Positions 25,575-35,282 of a DNA stretch of 64,000 nucleotides are shown here, in pieces (position 1 is the first letter of the stretch; every line of letters begins with the position of its first letter). The notes under the pieces were generated by a model. That model was not told the DNA's origin and made no database searches. It saw only the letters and a program-made list of their open reading frames with translations. This stretch comes from Cupriavidus numazuensis. GTDB lineage: Bacteria; Pseudomonadota; Gammaproteobacteria; Burkholderiales; Burkholderiaceae. The position numbers were made by a program, and so were the translations under genes. The stretch is taken from assembly GCF_905397435.1 (NCBI RefSeq), contig NZ_CAJPVI010000019.1, forward strand, positions 78,268 through 142,267, written 5' to 3'.

Positions 25575-28462
25575 TCCGTCATCAGGACCTCGAGCCCGCG
25601 CCCGTCGCTGAGCGTTGCCGTTGCCGTTGCCATTGGCTGTCTGGGCGTCGGCACGAATGGCACGGGCGGCGCAATGTGGTGGCCCTGCACCAGATCCACG
25701 CCGAGTTCGCGCAGCCGCGCGAGTTCGGCCTCGTTCTCCACATACTCGGCGATCGTCTTCTTGCCCATCGCATGGCCGATGCGCTGGATGACTTCCACCA
25801 TCACCTGGTTGACCGGATCGTCGAGCATCTCGCGCACGAAGCTGCCGTCGATCTTCAGGTAGGCCGCCGGCAGGTGCTTGAGATAGATGAACGACGCCAT
25901 GCCGGCGCCGAAATCGTCCAGCGCGAACACACACCCCAGTGCCTGCATCTGCTCGATGAATGCTGCGGCCTGCGCCAGGTTGGAGATCGCCGCCGTTTCT
26001 GTGATCTCGAAGCAGATGCCGCTCAACGCGATGCCAGTTCGCTGCGCCTGCTCACGGACAAACGCCGGGAAGCGGACATCGGCCAGCGAAGACGCTGACA
26101 GGTTGATGGCGCACAGCGCTATGTCTTCCGCCGACTCCGCGCGCCGCTGCGCCAGCGCGGCGAACGCCGTTTCGACGACCCAGCGGTCGATCATCGGCAT
26201 CAGGTTATAGCGTTCGCAAGCGGGCACGAACGCCATCGGCGGCACCAGCTGGTTGCGCTCGTCGACCATGCGCAGGAGCAGTTCGACGTGCTTTCCGCCT
26301 TGCCGCTGACCGTGCAGCGGAACGATTTCCTGCTCGTAAAGGCAGAACCGTCCGGCCGCGAGCGCTGCATGCACGCGGCTGACCCACTCCATCTCGCCAT
26401 GGCGCGCCTGTACCACGCTGTCCTGCGGATGGTAGACCTGCACCCGGTTACGGCCATTTTCCTTGGCCACATAGCAGGCGGCATCGGCCGCGCTCATTGC
26501 TTCGGCCACGCCGCCGGTGTCGCCGTCCAGCGAAACCAGGCCGATGCTGACCCCGACCGCAAATGTGCGCTGTCGGTGCGTGAAGCGGAATCCGGCCACC
26601 GCTCGCCGCAGCGACTCGGCCAGCCGCTCGGCGTCCGGTGCCGGACAATGTTCGAGCAGAATGCCGAATTCGTCGCCACCGAGCCGCGCGAGCGTATCGC
26701 CCTTGCGCAACCGGGCGCGCATGACCGCCGCCATCTGGCGAATCAGTTCGTCGCCGGCGGCGTGGCCGCAGGTATCGTTCACGACCTTGAACTGGTCGAG
26801 GTCCAGGTACATCAGCGCGTGCGTGCCGCTGGTCACCCGGACCCGCGCGATCGCTGCCGCCAGGCGGCGCTCGAACTCGGTCCGGTTGACCAGGCCAGTC
26901 AGCGCGTCGTGGCTGGCCTCGTGCGCCAGTCGGGCCGCGTGTTCGCGCTCGTGGCTGATGTCGTGCAGCACGACGACGACGCCGATCGCCTGCGCCGAGC
27001 GGTCACGGATCAGCGCGACCGATGGCTTCACGGCCACCGTGCGCCCGCCGCGGCCGGTCAGCAATGCCGTCATGCCGGGCCAGCGCTGCTGCAGCGCCAG
27101 CGCGACCAGGTTGCGCAGCGGCGCCTCGCTGCCCTCGTCGCAAAGCGCGCAAACCTGCTGGAGCAGGCGTCCGCGCGCCTCGTCCTCGCGCCAGCCGGTC
27201 AAGGCCTCGGCGGCCGGGTTAAGCGATTCGATGCGGCCCCAGACGTCGGTGGTGACCACGGCATCGCCGATTGCCTGCAGCGTGACCTGGGCCCGCTCCT
27301 TCTCGGCGAACAGCTGGGACTCGTAGCGCTTGTGCTCGGAGATATCCGTGAGCGAACCGGCCATGCGCATCACCCGTCCATCCTCGCCGCGCACGAGCTG
27401 GCCGCGTGCGCGGACCCACAGATAGCCATCGCCACTCGTACGCAGCCGGAAGTTGGCATCGTACGGCTCGCCACGCCGCAGATGGCGCCCGAGCTTGTCG
27501 TCGAAGCCATTCAGGTCAGCGGGATGGAGCAGGCCAAGCAACGTTTCGCGCGCGTGCGGCAAGGCGTCCGGCTCGAACCCGAGCATCTGCGCGCAGCGCG
27601 GCGAAAAATACAGCCTGCCGCTGCGCACGTCCCAGTCCCACAGCCCGTCGTTGCTGCCGCCCACGGCCAGTTGCAGGCGCTCCTCGCTTGCGGCCAGCGC
27701 TTCACGCAGCCGGCGCTCGCGCCGCAGCCGTCCCTGGCAGAGCAGGATGGCGGACAGCAGCAGCGCCAACGCGACCACGACTGCACCAACGGTAAGCCAT
27801 CGCGTCACGCGCCGCGACGCCTTGCCCAACTGCTGCGAAAACGCTGCTTCCAGCGGCGTCACCCGTGCATCGATGGCGACAATGCCCTGCAACACCGGCT
27901 CGACACAAGCTACGCCACAGCCGGGCTCGGCAACCAGTTGACGCAGCACCAGCGCCTGCTCATGCAGGGCCGCGATCTCGCGGTCGCCCTCGGCCCAGAT
28001 GCGGATCGCCGCATCCACTTCCTCGACATGGCGAAAGTTGCGGTAGAGACGGAAGATGCCCGCGATATCGTCAGCATGGATGGCGCCCGCGAGAAATCCG
28101 GCACGCGCGCGTTCATAGTCGGGCTTGTCGCGATCCAGCTCGATGCGCGCGCGGTGGTCGCCCATCGGCGCGGCAATATCCGACAGGTAAGCCTGGAAAT
28201 CGGCTTCGTCACGGTCCTCGCCATAACGCAGCAGATGCATGACCGCGTTCTTCTGGCCCCTGGACCACTGGCTCTCACCCGCAACGAGGGCGCGCGCGGC
28301 AGACAGTACGTCGACACTGGCGATGGTAAACAGCGCCAACGCGATAACCACGGGAACGAACGGCCAGATAACGCGCAGTGCATGCACATCGCCCGGCAAA
28401 GACTTGCCTGCTTGCCGCATAGGACTTCCGACGGTTGGGGCACCGGCAGCGTAGCGGGACAC
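25571..28462 (-). CDS. Membrane PAS-PAS-GGDEF-EAL cyclic-di-GMP enzyme
   Basis: A protein of about 963 residues with two transmembrane helices (about 30-50 and 222-243) enclosing a periplasmic helical sensor. Two PAS domains follow (about 260-385 and 395-515), then GGDEF (ARLGGDEFGILLEHC, about 600) and EAL (about 695-945). The cyclase motif is intact. The phosphodiesterase domain has ELLLRM in place of EALLRW but keeps INLSASSL, FEITETA, DDFGAG, YLKIDGSFV, IAEYVEN and a QG near the end, so both activities are possible. This layout is often a net phosphodiesterase controlling biofilm or motility. The start may be ATG 28420 (MRQAGKS). Confidence 0.9.
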   Translation of the reverse strand: MSRYAAGAPTVGSPMRQAGKSLPGDVHALRVIWPFVPVVIALALFTIASVDVLSAARALVAGESQWSRGQKNAVMHLLRYGEDRDEADFQAYLSDIAAPMGDHRARIELDRDKPDYERARAGFLAGAIHADDIAGIFRLYRNFRHVEEVDAAIRIWAEGDREIAALHEQALVLRQLVAEPGCGVACVEPVLQGIVAIDARVTPLEAAFSQQLGKASRRVTRWLTVGAVVVALALLLSAILLCQGRLRRERRLREALAASEERLQLAVGGSNDGLWDWDVRSGRLYFSPRCAQMLGFEPDALPHARETLLGLLHPADLNGFDDKLGRHLRRGEPYDANFRLRTSGDGYLWVRARGQLVRGEDGRVMRMAGSLTDISEHKRYESQLFAEKERAQVTLQAIGDAVVTTDVWGRIESLNPAAEALTGWREDEARGRLLQQVCALCDEGSEAPLRNLVALALQQRWPGMTALLTGRGGRTVAVKPSVALIRDRSAQAIGVVVVLHDISHEREHAARLAHEASHDALTGLVNRTEFERRLAAAIARVRVTSGTHALMYLDLDQFKVVNDTCGHAAGDELIRQMAAVMRARLRKGDTLARLGGDEFGILLEHCPAPDAERLAESLRRAVAGFRFTHRQRTFAVGVSIGLVSLDGDTGGVAEAMSAADAACYVAKENGRNRVQVYHPQDSVVQARHGEMEWVSRVHAALAAGRFCLYEQEIVPLHGQRQGGKHVELLLRMVDERNQLVPPMAFVPACERYNLMPMIDRWVVETAFAALAQRRAESAEDIALCAINLSASSLADVRFPAFVREQAQRTGIALSGICFEITETAAISNLAQAAAFIEQMQALGCVFALDDFGAGMASFIYLKHLPAAYLKIDGSFVREMLDDPVNQVMVEVIQRIGHAMGKKTIAEYVENEAELARLRELGVDLVQGHHIAPPVPFVPTPRQPMATATATLSDGRGLEVLMTD

Positions 28463-28627
28463 AACCCGTGCTGCCAGGATTGCGGTTCATTGTCCGTGGC
28501 GGGATGGGGGATGTCTCTAACTCGAAGAGGTTAATACGGACTTGCCCACACTCTGGTGGGGAGTGGCCTCGTGTTTGCAGCCAATACGGGGCCAACGGGA
28601 GGGAGGGATCGGCGCGCAACAATGCAA

Positions 28628-28657
28628 AAGGGCCTGTGACTTGCGCCACAGGCCCTT
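28628..28657 (-). terminator. Intrinsic terminator downstream of tRNA-Lys
   Basis: AAGGGCCTGTG (28628-28638) and CACAGGCCCTT (28647-28657) form a perfect 11-bp stem with an 8-nt loop. On the minus strand the stem continues into TTTT-rich sequence, 9 nt past the encoded CCA end of the tRNA. Confidence 0.85.
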
Positions 28658-28665
28658 CGAAATGC

Positions 28666-28741
28666 TGGTGGGTCGTGCGTGACTCGAACACGCGACCAAC
28701 GGATTAAAAGTCCGCTGCTCTACCGACTGAGCTAACGACCC
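28666..28741 (-). tRNA. tRNA-Lys (anticodon TTT)
   Basis: A 76-nt cloverleaf on the minus strand. The acceptor stem is GGGTCGT paired with ACGACCC, followed by ACCA encoded in the DNA. The D-loop region reads AGCTCAGTCGGTAGAGC, the anticodon loop is CGGACTTTTAATCCG with anticodon TTT, and the T-arm carries TTCGAGT. A terminator follows directly. No integrase gene or attachment-site duplication is seen next to it. Confidence 0.96.
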
Positions 28742-28802
28742 GAAAAAACAGAACCGCGATTATAGTGACACACTTCCCGATGTGTCAAGCATTGACGCTG
28801 AC

Positions 28803-29924
28803 TCAGGCGAACGCCATGCGCTCAAGGCGCCATATCTGGTAGCGGAATGCCAGCACGGCGCCCGCGAGAATGCCGCCGAAAGCAATGAACGAGCCGATGG
28901 CCAGCGTCGACACGCCAGACAGCCCCTGCCCCACCGTGCAGCCGAGCGCCGTCACACCACCTGCGCCCATCAGGATGCCGCCGATCATGTGGTTGGCGAC
29001 GTCCTCCGCATTGCCGAATCCTTCCCAGCGGAATGTGCGAGTAGCCAGCGCATACACCGCCGCACCGGCAATCACGCCGAAGACGCTGACGATGCCGATG
29101 GTCAGCACCTTGCTCTTGTCGCTGAACATCATCAGCCAGTCGAGCGTATAGGCGTACGGCGCCACGAAGCTCAGGCTTTCCATGCGGCCGCTGTTGGTAG
29201 CGACGAACAGCTCTTCCAGCGTGTTCGGATCTTCGGCCACGTAGCCGATATGCCCCGACACGTACCACATCGCAACGATGATCAGGCCGACGCCGACGCC
29301 ACCGAGCACGTTGTCGAACGTGCGGAAACCGCGTGCCACGAGCGCCCAGACCACCAGCGCCCCACCAAGAACCAGGCCCAGCCCGAGCTGCAGCGCGCCG
29401 CGCGCGACACCGGTGCCTTGCGACAGCAGCGACGGCAGATCCTGCGTGACCGGCAACGTGACCGACACCGCGTCAACGGTATTGACGCGCACCACGCCGA
29501 ACAACCCGCGCAGCGTCATATAGGCCGACAGCCCGAGGAATACGAACACCACGAGGGACTTGAGGTTGCCCGCGCCGATCCGCACCAGCGTCTTGCTGCC
29601 GCAGCCCGACGCCAGCACCATGCCGAAGCCGAACATCAGCCCGCCCGCGAGCGCAGACAACCAGCTGAGCTTGCTCGCCGCGTAAATGGTCTTGGTCGGA
29701 TCGATGAGCCCCGCCCACGCCAGCACGCCAGTGCCGATCATCGCCACGCCGATGGCCAGGCCCCACATGCGCATGCGGCTCCAGTCGCCCATGTTGACGA
29801 TGTCCGAAACGGCGCCCATGGTGCAGAAGTGCGTGCGCTGCAGGATGGCGCCGAACAGGAAGGTCAGGGCGAAGGTGCTCAGCAGCACGGTGCGCGAAAG
29901 CGCGGCGATATCGATCTCGGGCAT
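28803..29924 (-). CDS. YeeE/YedE-family inner-membrane sulfur-compound transporter
   Basis: A 373-residue polytopic protein with about 10 predicted membrane segments. It shows the YeeE/YedE (DUF395) hallmarks: RTHFCTMGAVSDI near residue 28, GFGMVLASGCGSKTLVR near 95 and, in the second half, GGILMGAGGVTALGCTVGQG near 320, each with the conserved Cys. The family imports thiosulfate or related sulfur species. ATG 29924 is chosen, as the in-frame 30056 start adds 44 low-complexity residues and overlaps queC. It lies 34 bp after queC and is probably co-transcribed. Confidence 0.88.
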   Translation of the reverse strand: MPEIDIAALSRTVLLSTFALTFLFGAILQRTHFCTMGAVSDIVNMGDWSRMRMWGLAIGVAMIGTGVLAWAGLIDPTKTIYAASKLSWLSALAGGLMFGFGMVLASGCGSKTLVRIGAGNLKSLVVFVFLGLSAYMTLRGLFGVVRVNTVDAVSVTLPVTQDLPSLLSQGTGVARGALQLGLGLVLGGALVVWALVARGFRTFDNVLGGVGVGLIIVAMWYVSGHIGYVAEDPNTLEELFVATNSGRMESLSFVAPYAYTLDWLMMFSDKSKVLTIGIVSVFGVIAGAAVYALATRTFRWEGFGNAEDVANHMIGGILMGAGGVTALGCTVGQGLSGVSTLAIGSFIAFGGILAGAVLAFRYQIWRLERMAFA

Positions 29925-29958
29925 GTCAGGGGCGATGAAGGAAAAGCTGGCGACTGGC

Positions 29959-30639
29959 TCAGGCGTTCTGGTAACGGGTCGGGTCGGCAACGCCGGCCGC
30001 TTCGAAGCCGGCGCGGCGGATGCGGCAGGAATCGCAGACACCGCATGCGCGGCCATCGTCGTCGGCCTTGTAGCACGACACGGTCATGCCGTAGTCCACG
30101 CCGAGTCGTACGCCCGCGCGGATGATCTCGGCCTTCGTCATGTCGATGATCGGCGCATGCACGTGGAAGCGGTCGCCCTCCACGCCCGCCTTGGTGGCGA
30201 GGTTGGCCAGCGCCTCGTAGGCCGCGACGTATTCAGGCCGGCAATCGGGGTAGCCCGAGTAATCCACGGCGTTGGCGCCGAAGAACAGGTCGCGTCCGCC
30301 CACGGCTTCGGCCCAGCCAAGCGCCAGCGACAGCATGATGGTGTTGCGCGCCGGCACGTAGGTGATCGGAATACCCGACGATGCGCCGTCGGTCGGCACG
30401 TCGAGCTTGTCGTCGGTCAGCGCGGAGCCACCGAAGCGGCGCAGGTCGAGGTCGATGATTTCATGGCGGACGGCGCCGAGCGCGCTGGCCACTTGTTTGG
30501 CCGCCTCCAGCTCGGAAGAATGGCGCTGGCCATAGCGCATCGACAGTGCATAGGTCTCGAACCCCTGGGCCTTGGCCATGGCGAGAACGGTGGCGGAATC
30601 AAGCCCGCCCGAAAGCAGGACAATGGCGCGTTTGGTCAT
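29959..30639 (-). CDS. queC: 7-cyano-7-deazaguanine synthase
   Basis: A 226-residue enzyme that makes preQ0 from 7-carboxy-7-deazaguanine for queuosine modification of tRNA. The ATP-binding PP-loop [13 protein letters not shown] lies near residue 7, [10 protein letters not shown] near 35, [13 protein letters not shown] near 100, and the C-terminal zinc site [17 protein letters not shown] near 190. ATG 30639 is selected over the longer 30669 start. queD and queE are not in this window. Confidence 0.95.
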   Translation of the reverse strand: MTKRAIVLLSGGLDSATVLAMAKAQGFETYALSMRYGQRHSSELEAAKQVASALGAVRHEIIDLDLRRFGGSALTDDKLDVPTDGASSGIPITYVPARNTIMLSLALGWAEAVGGRDLFFGANAVDYSGYPDCRPEYVAAYEALANLATKAGVEGDRFHVHAPIIDMTKAEIIRAGVRLGVDYGMTVSCYKADDDGRACGVCDSCRIRRAGFEAAGVADPTRYQNA

Positions 30640-30711
30640 GATGGCAGTCGTGCCGCGCAGGCGGCACACGGAAATTGCAGGCGAATCGCGTATTTTAGCG
30701 CGAGACGGAAA

Positions 30712-30734
30712 AAAGCCCGCTGAACGCGGGCTTT
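30712..30734 (-). terminator. Intrinsic terminator of the Tol-Pal operon
   Basis: AAAGCCCGC (30712-30720) and GCGGGCTTT (30726-30734) form a 9-bp stem with a 5-nt loop, and the minus strand continues into a T run (TTTTTT). It lies about 30 bp after the cpoB stop and separates the operon from queC. Confidence 0.85.
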
Positions 30735-30763
30735 GCAGTCAATCTGGTGCCGTTCCGGCTTAC

Positions 30764-31522
30764 TTACTTCAGCGTCTTGAGCCGGTTGCTTGCGGCCTGC
30801 GCACCTTCGGTACCCGGATACTTGGCCACCACCTGCTCCAGCGTCTTGCGCGCCGCAGCCTTCTGGCCGGACTCGAGCTGGTTGTTGGCGATGGCGATCA
30901 TGGCATCGGGCGCCTTCGGGTGCGTCGGGTTCGCCTGCAGCATGTTCTGCAGCACCGTGGTCGAGCCCTTGTAGTCGCGCTGCGCGTAGAGCGCGTTGCC
31001 CAGCCAATACTGCGCGAGAGGCAGGTACGGGCTCTGCGGATACTTTTTGACGAACGCGGCAAACGAATTGCCCGAACTCTTGAAGTCGCCGGCCTGGAAC
31101 TGCTTGAGCGCGGCGTCGTACTCAGGCTTTTCATTGGGCTGGACCGTGCCCTCGCGGCCGTCCACGGTGACCTGCTGCGGCTCGAATTTCTTCAGGCGCG
31201 CATCGAGGTCGGCGTAGTAGTCCTTCTGCTGCTTTTGCAGCGTTTCCACCGTGTTCTGCAGCACCTCGTTCTGGCCACGCAGCCTGGCGACCTCCTGGCG
31301 AAGGCCTTCCAGCTGGTTCTGGATGTCGATCGTGGTGCGGCTGTTCTGCTCGATGCGCTGCGTGGCGGTCGCCTGGAAACCGTTGAACTGGTCCCGCAGG
31401 GTGATGACCGCTTTGCGCGCCTCGTCATCGTCGAAGACGCCGGCGTGTGCCGTGGCAACGGGCAGCATGGCCGCGCCGGAAACGGCGGCTAGCCACAACA
31501 GGGTGGAAACGCGTGCTTTCAT
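30764..31522 (-). CDS. cpoB: Tol-Pal associated periplasmic protein CpoB (YbgF)
   Basis: A 252-residue periplasmic protein. It has a signal peptide ending near AHAG (residue 28), a coiled coil (about 35-105, with QNSRTTIDIQNQLEGLRQEV) and C-terminal TPR repeats (YDAALKQFQAGDFKSSGNSF onward, about 130-250). CpoB coordinates peptidoglycan synthesis by PBP1B with Tol-driven outer-membrane constriction. It is the last gene of the operon, with a terminator right after it. Confidence 0.93.
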   Translation of the reverse strand: MKARVSTLLWLAAVSGAAMLPVATAHAGVFDDDEARKAVITLRDQFNGFQATATQRIEQNSRTTIDIQNQLEGLRQEVARLRGQNEVLQNTVETLQKQQKDYYADLDARLKKFEPQQVTVDGREGTVQPNEKPEYDAALKQFQAGDFKSSGNSFAAFVKKYPQSPYLPLAQYWLGNALYAQRDYKGSTTVLQNMLQANPTHPKAPDAMIAIANNQLESGQKAAARKTLEQVVAKYPGTEGAQAASNRLKTLK

Positions 31523-31545
31523 GGATGGCCTGTACGCGGATCAGA

Positions 31546-32055
31546 TCAGTAGTTGATGTCGGCGCGGCGGTTCTCGGCCCAGGCGGCTTCGTCGTGGCCA
31601 GTTGCCTTCGGCTTTTCCTTGCCGAGGCTCACGGCTTCCATCTGGCTGTCGGGCACGCCCATGGTCGCCAGCGAACGGCGCACAGCCTCGGCACGCTTCT
31701 GGCCGAGTGCCAGGTTGTATTCGCTGGTGCCGCGTTCGTCGGTGTTGCCCTGGATCAGGATCTTGCGGCCCTTGTTGGCACCCAGGTACTTGGCGTGATC
31801 GCCCAGCATGCCCTGGTAGTCCTGCTTGACGCTGTAGCTGTCAAAGTCGAAGTACACGCTGCGCTTGGCCAGCGGGCTGTTCGGGTCGTTCAGCGGATCG
31901 CGCGAAACGTCAACGGGCTGGACGGTGCGGGCATCCGCACCCGTACCCTTGTTCGCGCCGGCATTGGCGGTGTCGTCCAGCTTCACGCCGGAGCTGCAGG
32001 CACCCAGGGCCAGCAGGGCGGCGACGGCAAGGGTTTTGGTCATCAGTTGGGGCAT
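31546..32055 (-). CDS. pal: Peptidoglycan-associated lipoprotein Pal
   Basis: A 169-residue outer-membrane lipoprotein. The lipobox LGAC places the lipidated Cys near residue 20. The C-terminal OmpA-like domain binds peptidoglycan, with VYFDFDSYSVKQDY near 67, GNTDERGTSEYNLALGQKRA near 105 and EAAWAENRRADINY at the end. ATG 32055 has AGGAGT upstream; the in-frame ATG at 32043 is an alternative. It lies between tolB and cpoB. Confidence 0.95.
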   Translation of the reverse strand: MPQLMTKTLAVAALLALGACSSGVKLDDTANAGANKGTGADARTVQPVDVSRDPLNDPNSPLAKRSVYFDFDSYSVKQDYQGMLGDHAKYLGANKGRKILIQGNTDERGTSEYNLALGQKRAEAVRRSLATMGVPDSQMEAVSLGKEKPKATGHDEAAWAENRRADINY

Positions 32056-32078
32056 GGCGAGAGACTCCTGTTATTGCG

Positions 32079-33431
32079 TTATTGCATGAAAGGACCCCAG
32101 GACGGCTCGCGGACATCGCCGGACTGGAGAGACAGAACCTGCCGGGTACGCCCGTCGGTGGACACCGCCGCCAGCACTGCGCGGCCGCCCACGCGGGTGG
32201 CGTAGAGGATGTACTTGCCGTTCGCGGCAAAGCTCGGCGCTTCGTCATTGGACGTATCGGTCAGCGAGGTGACGTCGCCGTTGGTCAGGTCCTGCAGCTG
32301 CAGCTTGAAGCCGCCCGAGCGCGTGATGTACGCCAGGTACTTGCCGTCCGGCGAAATCCGCGGGCTCACGTTGTAGTTGCCCTTGAAGGTCACGCGCTGC
32401 GCGCTGCCCGCTTCCTCGCCGCCTGCCGGCATGCGATAGACCTGCGGCGCACCGCCACGGTCGCTGGTGAAATAGATGCTCTTGCCGTCAGGCGAATACT
32501 GCGGCTCGGTGTCGATCGCGCTGCTGCGGGTCAGGCGGCGCACGCCCGAACCGTCTGCATTGACCTGGTACACCTGGGTATTGCCATCGCGCGAGAGCGC
32601 CACGGCCAGGTGCTGGCCATCGGGCGACCACGACGGCGCGCTGTTGTTGCCCTTCTGGTTCGACACCAGCGTACGCTTGCCGGTGGCCAGGTCGTGCACG
32701 TACACCACCGGCTTCTTGGCTTCGAACGAGACATAGGCCACGCGGCGGCCGTCCGGCGACCACGACGGCGAGATAATCGGCTCGTTGCTGGTCAGCGCGA
32801 CCTGCGAATTCTGGCCATCCGAATCGGAGATCAGCAGCTGGTAGCGGCCACCGACGCGCGACACATAGGACAGGCGCGTGGCAAACACCCCGCGCTCGCC
32901 GAGCAGCTTCTCGTAGATGTAATCCGCGATCTTGTGGGCCGTAACGCGAAGCTGGCCCTGGTTGACGTTGAACGCCAGCCCGCCCAGGCTCTGACCCTTG
33001 ACGGTGTCGTAAAGGCGGAAGCGCACCTCGTACTGGCCGTTGCCCGAAGGCGTCACGCTGCCGGCGACGAAGGCATCGGCACCGCGGCTTTTCCAGCTTC
33101 CGAGATCAACATTGGCCGACTCGGCCACCGTGGCACCGCCCGGATCGACGTTGCGGAGACGGCCGCTGCGCGCGAGGTCGCTGCGGATGATTGCGGTCAG
33201 GTTCTGCGGGGCCTGGGCCTCGCCCTGGAAGTTTGCCGTGGCGACCGGGATCTGGCTGGCGCCAACACCGGAGATCTCCACGTTCAGTTGCGCCTGTGCG
33301 GCGCTGGCCGACAAGGCCAGCGCGGCGGCCAGCCAGGCCATCAGTGCATGGCGGCCAATCAATCGGGTCGCGGCCTGGTTTGCGTGGTGCCGCTTTGCGG
33401 ACAGCCAGTTGGGGGCCCAAAGCTTTCGCAT
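32079..33431 (-). CDS. tolB: Tol-Pal system translocation protein TolB
   Basis: A 450-residue periplasmic protein. An unusually long basic N-terminal region precedes the signal-peptide core (about residues 28-46, ending AQAQ). The N-terminal TolB domain follows, then a six-bladed beta-propeller made of repeats such as [33 protein letters not shown] and [16 protein letters not shown] (about 190-430). ATG 33431 follows GAGGAG. An inner ATG near residue 31 would give a more usual signal peptide. Confidence 0.95.
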   Translation of the reverse strand: MRKLWAPNWLSAKRHHANQAATRLIGRHALMAWLAAALALSASAAQAQLNVEISGVGASQIPVATANFQGEAQAPQNLTAIIRSDLARSGRLRNVDPGGATVAESANVDLGSWKSRGADAFVAGSVTPSGNGQYEVRFRLYDTVKGQSLGGLAFNVNQGQLRVTAHKIADYIYEKLLGERGVFATRLSYVSRVGGRYQLLISDSDGQNSQVALTSNEPIISPSWSPDGRRVAYVSFEAKKPVVYVHDLATGKRTLVSNQKGNNSAPSWSPDGQHLAVALSRDGNTQVYQVNADGSGVRRLTRSSAIDTEPQYSPDGKSIYFTSDRGGAPQVYRMPAGGEEAGSAQRVTFKGNYNVSPRISPDGKYLAYITRSGGFKLQLQDLTNGDVTSLTDTSNDEAPSFAANGKYILYATRVGGRAVLAAVSTDGRTRQVLSLQSGDVREPSWGPFMQ

Positions 33432-33629
33432 GCTGCTCCTCAGTCGATTTCAAGATTCATCGGGCACGGCAGGCAGACAGCGGAACAGGCGGGATGCGCT
33501 CGGCGCATGCCCGTTCCGCGTGCAGATCGCACGCTGCCGGCCGCGTCAGGCAACCTGTCATGGTAGCGGTGGGACTGGAACCGGTTAATGAAGGTTGCAT
33601 TATGTTGCAATTCATGGCGCCCGGGTCAC

Positions 33630-34799
33630 TTAATCCTTGGGTCGGAAAGTGATGGTGAAGCTCGCAGGCGCCTTGCCGTTCTCGTCGCGCGGCAGCGGAT
33701 CCGAACGCTCGACGGCGCGCAGCACAGCGTTATCCCAGGCTGAATTGCCGCTGGACTTGGACAGACGCGCCGACATCAGCGAGCCGTCCGGCGCCAGTTG
33801 CACCGAGACCACAGCGCTCGGATTACCCGCCACGTCTTCCGTGAACACGATGTTCGGCTTCACGCGGCGGCGCACGCGGTCCGGGTAACCCGGCGAGGCC
33901 TTGCCACCGCCGCCGGCACCGGCGCCCGCGGTACTGCCCACACCGCCGCCGCCCTGCCCGCCCGCACCCGCACCACCGGCCAGCGCCTGCAGGCGTGCCA
34001 GCTCACCCTTGCGCTGCGCATTGGCCGCAGCCTCGCGCTTGGCCTTGGCTTCGGCATCCGCCTTGGCCTTCGCCTGGGCTTCGGACTTGGCCTTGGCTTC
34101 GGCGTCAGCCTTTGCCTTGGCCTGAGCCTGCGCTTCGGCCTTGGCCTTCGCGTCGGCCTCTGCCTTGGCTCTGGCCTTGGCATCCGCTTCCTTGCGCTCG
34201 CGCTCGGCCTGCTCGCGGCGCTGCTGATCCTGTTGCGCGGCCTTCTTCTTCGCGTCTTCCTTGCGCTGCGCTTCCTTGCGCTCTGCGTCCTTGCGCTCTG
34301 CGTCCTTGCGTTCCGCTTCCTCGCGCTGGGCTTCCTTACGCTGGGCTTCCTTGCGTTCGGCCTCTTTGCGTTCGGCCTCTTTGCGTTCGGCCTCTTTGCG
34401 TTCGGCCTCTTTGCGTGCGGTTTCCTTGCGCGCAGCCTCTTCCTTGGCGGCCTGCTCGGCGGCGCGGCGTTTCTGGCGTTCGAGCGCGATATCGGCGTCT
34501 TCCTCGACCTTGCTCTTCACCTCGGGCGCCGGCGGCGCGGGCCGCGGCTGGACCACCGGCTCAGGCGCAGGCGCAGGCGGAGGCGGCGGCGCGGTCGTGG
34601 CCGGGATTTCGTCCCACAACTCCGCTTCCGAGCCGACCGGCGTGCTGCTCTGCCAATGCACGCCGTAGTACAGCACGATGCCGAGCAGCAGGTGCATGAG
34701 GAGCGCGAGCAGGAAGGAACGCAGGGTCCCCCGCTCCTTCACCGGCTGGTAAGGATAGGCAACAGCGGTCGTCATGGGGCGCGGCATTCGGACAGGCAT
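33630..34799 (-). CDS. tolA: Tol-Pal cell-envelope protein TolA
   Basis: A protein of about 389 residues. It has an N-terminal inner-membrane anchor (RSFLLALLMHLLLGIVLYYG, about 28-47) and a Pro-rich link (TTAPPPPPAPAPEP). A long Ala/Lys/Glu-rich helix (about 95-275) contains many KEAER and AKAKAEA units, and the C-terminal domain ends in SFTITFRPKD (TonB/TolA C-terminal type). ATG 34775 (MTTAVAYPYQ) is an equally likely start, since neither has a strong ribosome site. Four exact 15-bp repeats lie within the helix-coding part. Confidence 0.93.
   Translation of the reverse strand: MPVRMPRPMTTAVAYPYQPVKERGTLRSFLLALLMHLLLGIVLYYGVHWQSSTPVGSEAELWDEIPATTAPPPPPAPAPEPVVQPRPAPPAPEVKSKVEEDADIALERQKRRAAEQAAKEEAARKETARKEAERKEAERKEAERKEAERKEAQRKEAQREEAERKDAERKDAERKEAQRKEDAKKKAAQQDQQRREQAERERKEADAKARAKAEADAKAKAEAQAQAKAKADAEAKAKSEAQAKAKADAEAKAKREAAANAQRKGELARLQALAGGAGAGGQGGGGVGSTAGAGAGGGGKASPGYPDRVRRRVKPNIVFTEDVAGNPSAVVSVQLAPDGSLMSARLSKSSGNSAWDNAVLRAVERSDPLPRDENGKAPASFTITFRPKD
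34351..34410 (-). repeat. Four tandem 15-bp repeats inside tolA
   Basis: The 15-bp unit TTGCGTTCGGCCTCT (plus strand) occurs four times without change, followed by a degenerate copy. It encodes the pentapeptide repeat KEAER/EAERK in the TolA helix. Exact DNA identity marks this as a spot for copy-number change without frameshift. Confidence 0.9.
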
Positions 34800-34818
34800 C
34801 TCACGCAGGCGGCGCGTT

Positions 34819-35256
34819 CTACTTGGACTTCACCATCAGGCCGACGCGCTTGATGCCGTCAGCCTTCAGCACGGACATGACGTCCAGCACGGACTCGTAC
34901 TTGACCGAGCGGTCGGCGGCGATCACCACGGGTTGATCCGGGTTCTCGTTCTGCCTCTGGTGCACGAAATCGAGCAGGCCGTTCTTGTCGAGCTTGCGCT
35001 CGAACGAATTGCCGGCGTTGTCCTTGCCGCGCGCGGTCAGCGCACCGTCTTCATGCACGGTCACGATGATCGGCGGTGCCTTCTGTTGCGGCGTGGCGTT
35101 GGCCACGGTCGGGAGGTCGACGACGGCGGGGCTGACGATCGGTGCCGCCACCATGAAGATGACCAGCAGCACGAGCATCACGTCGATATAGGGTACGACG
35201 TTGATCTCGGCACTGGCCCGGCGGCGCGATCCGCCGCGGCGCTGAATGGCTGCCAT
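34819..35256 (-). CDS. tolR: TolR (ExbD/TolR biopolymer transport protein)
   Basis: A 145-residue inner-membrane protein with one transmembrane helix (VMLVLLVIFMVAAPIV, about 27-45). The conserved proton-pathway aspartate in NVVPYIDVMLVLL lies just before it, and a periplasmic domain ends in KRVGLMVKSK. With TolQ it forms the proton-driven motor acting on TolA. It starts 26 bp after tolQ. Confidence 0.95.
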   Translation of the reverse strand: MAAIQRRGGSRRRASAEINVVPYIDVMLVLLVIFMVAAPIVSPAVVDLPTVANATPQQKAPPIIVTVHEDGALTARGKDNAGNSFERKLDKNGLLDFVHQRQNENPDQPVVIAADRSVKYESVLDVMSVLKADGIKRVGLMVKSK

Positions 35257-35282
35257 TGCTGGTCTCCTGGGCGTTCAGTCGG

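Noticed and set aside
26288..28534. Long plus-strand open frame opposite the GGDEF-EAL gene
   Set aside because: Antisense shadow of a GC-rich gene; the minus frame has full PAS, GGDEF and EAL motifs and the plus frame is Arg/Gln/His-rich without any domain.
28666..28741. tRNA-Lys as an integration site of a genomic island
   Set aside because: No integrase, no repeated tRNA 3' end and normal housekeeping genes on both sides.
28782..30125. Plus-strand open frame opposite the YeeE/YedE gene
   Set aside because: Composition is His/Arg/Gln-rich with no family features; the opposite strand encodes a clear polytopic membrane protein.
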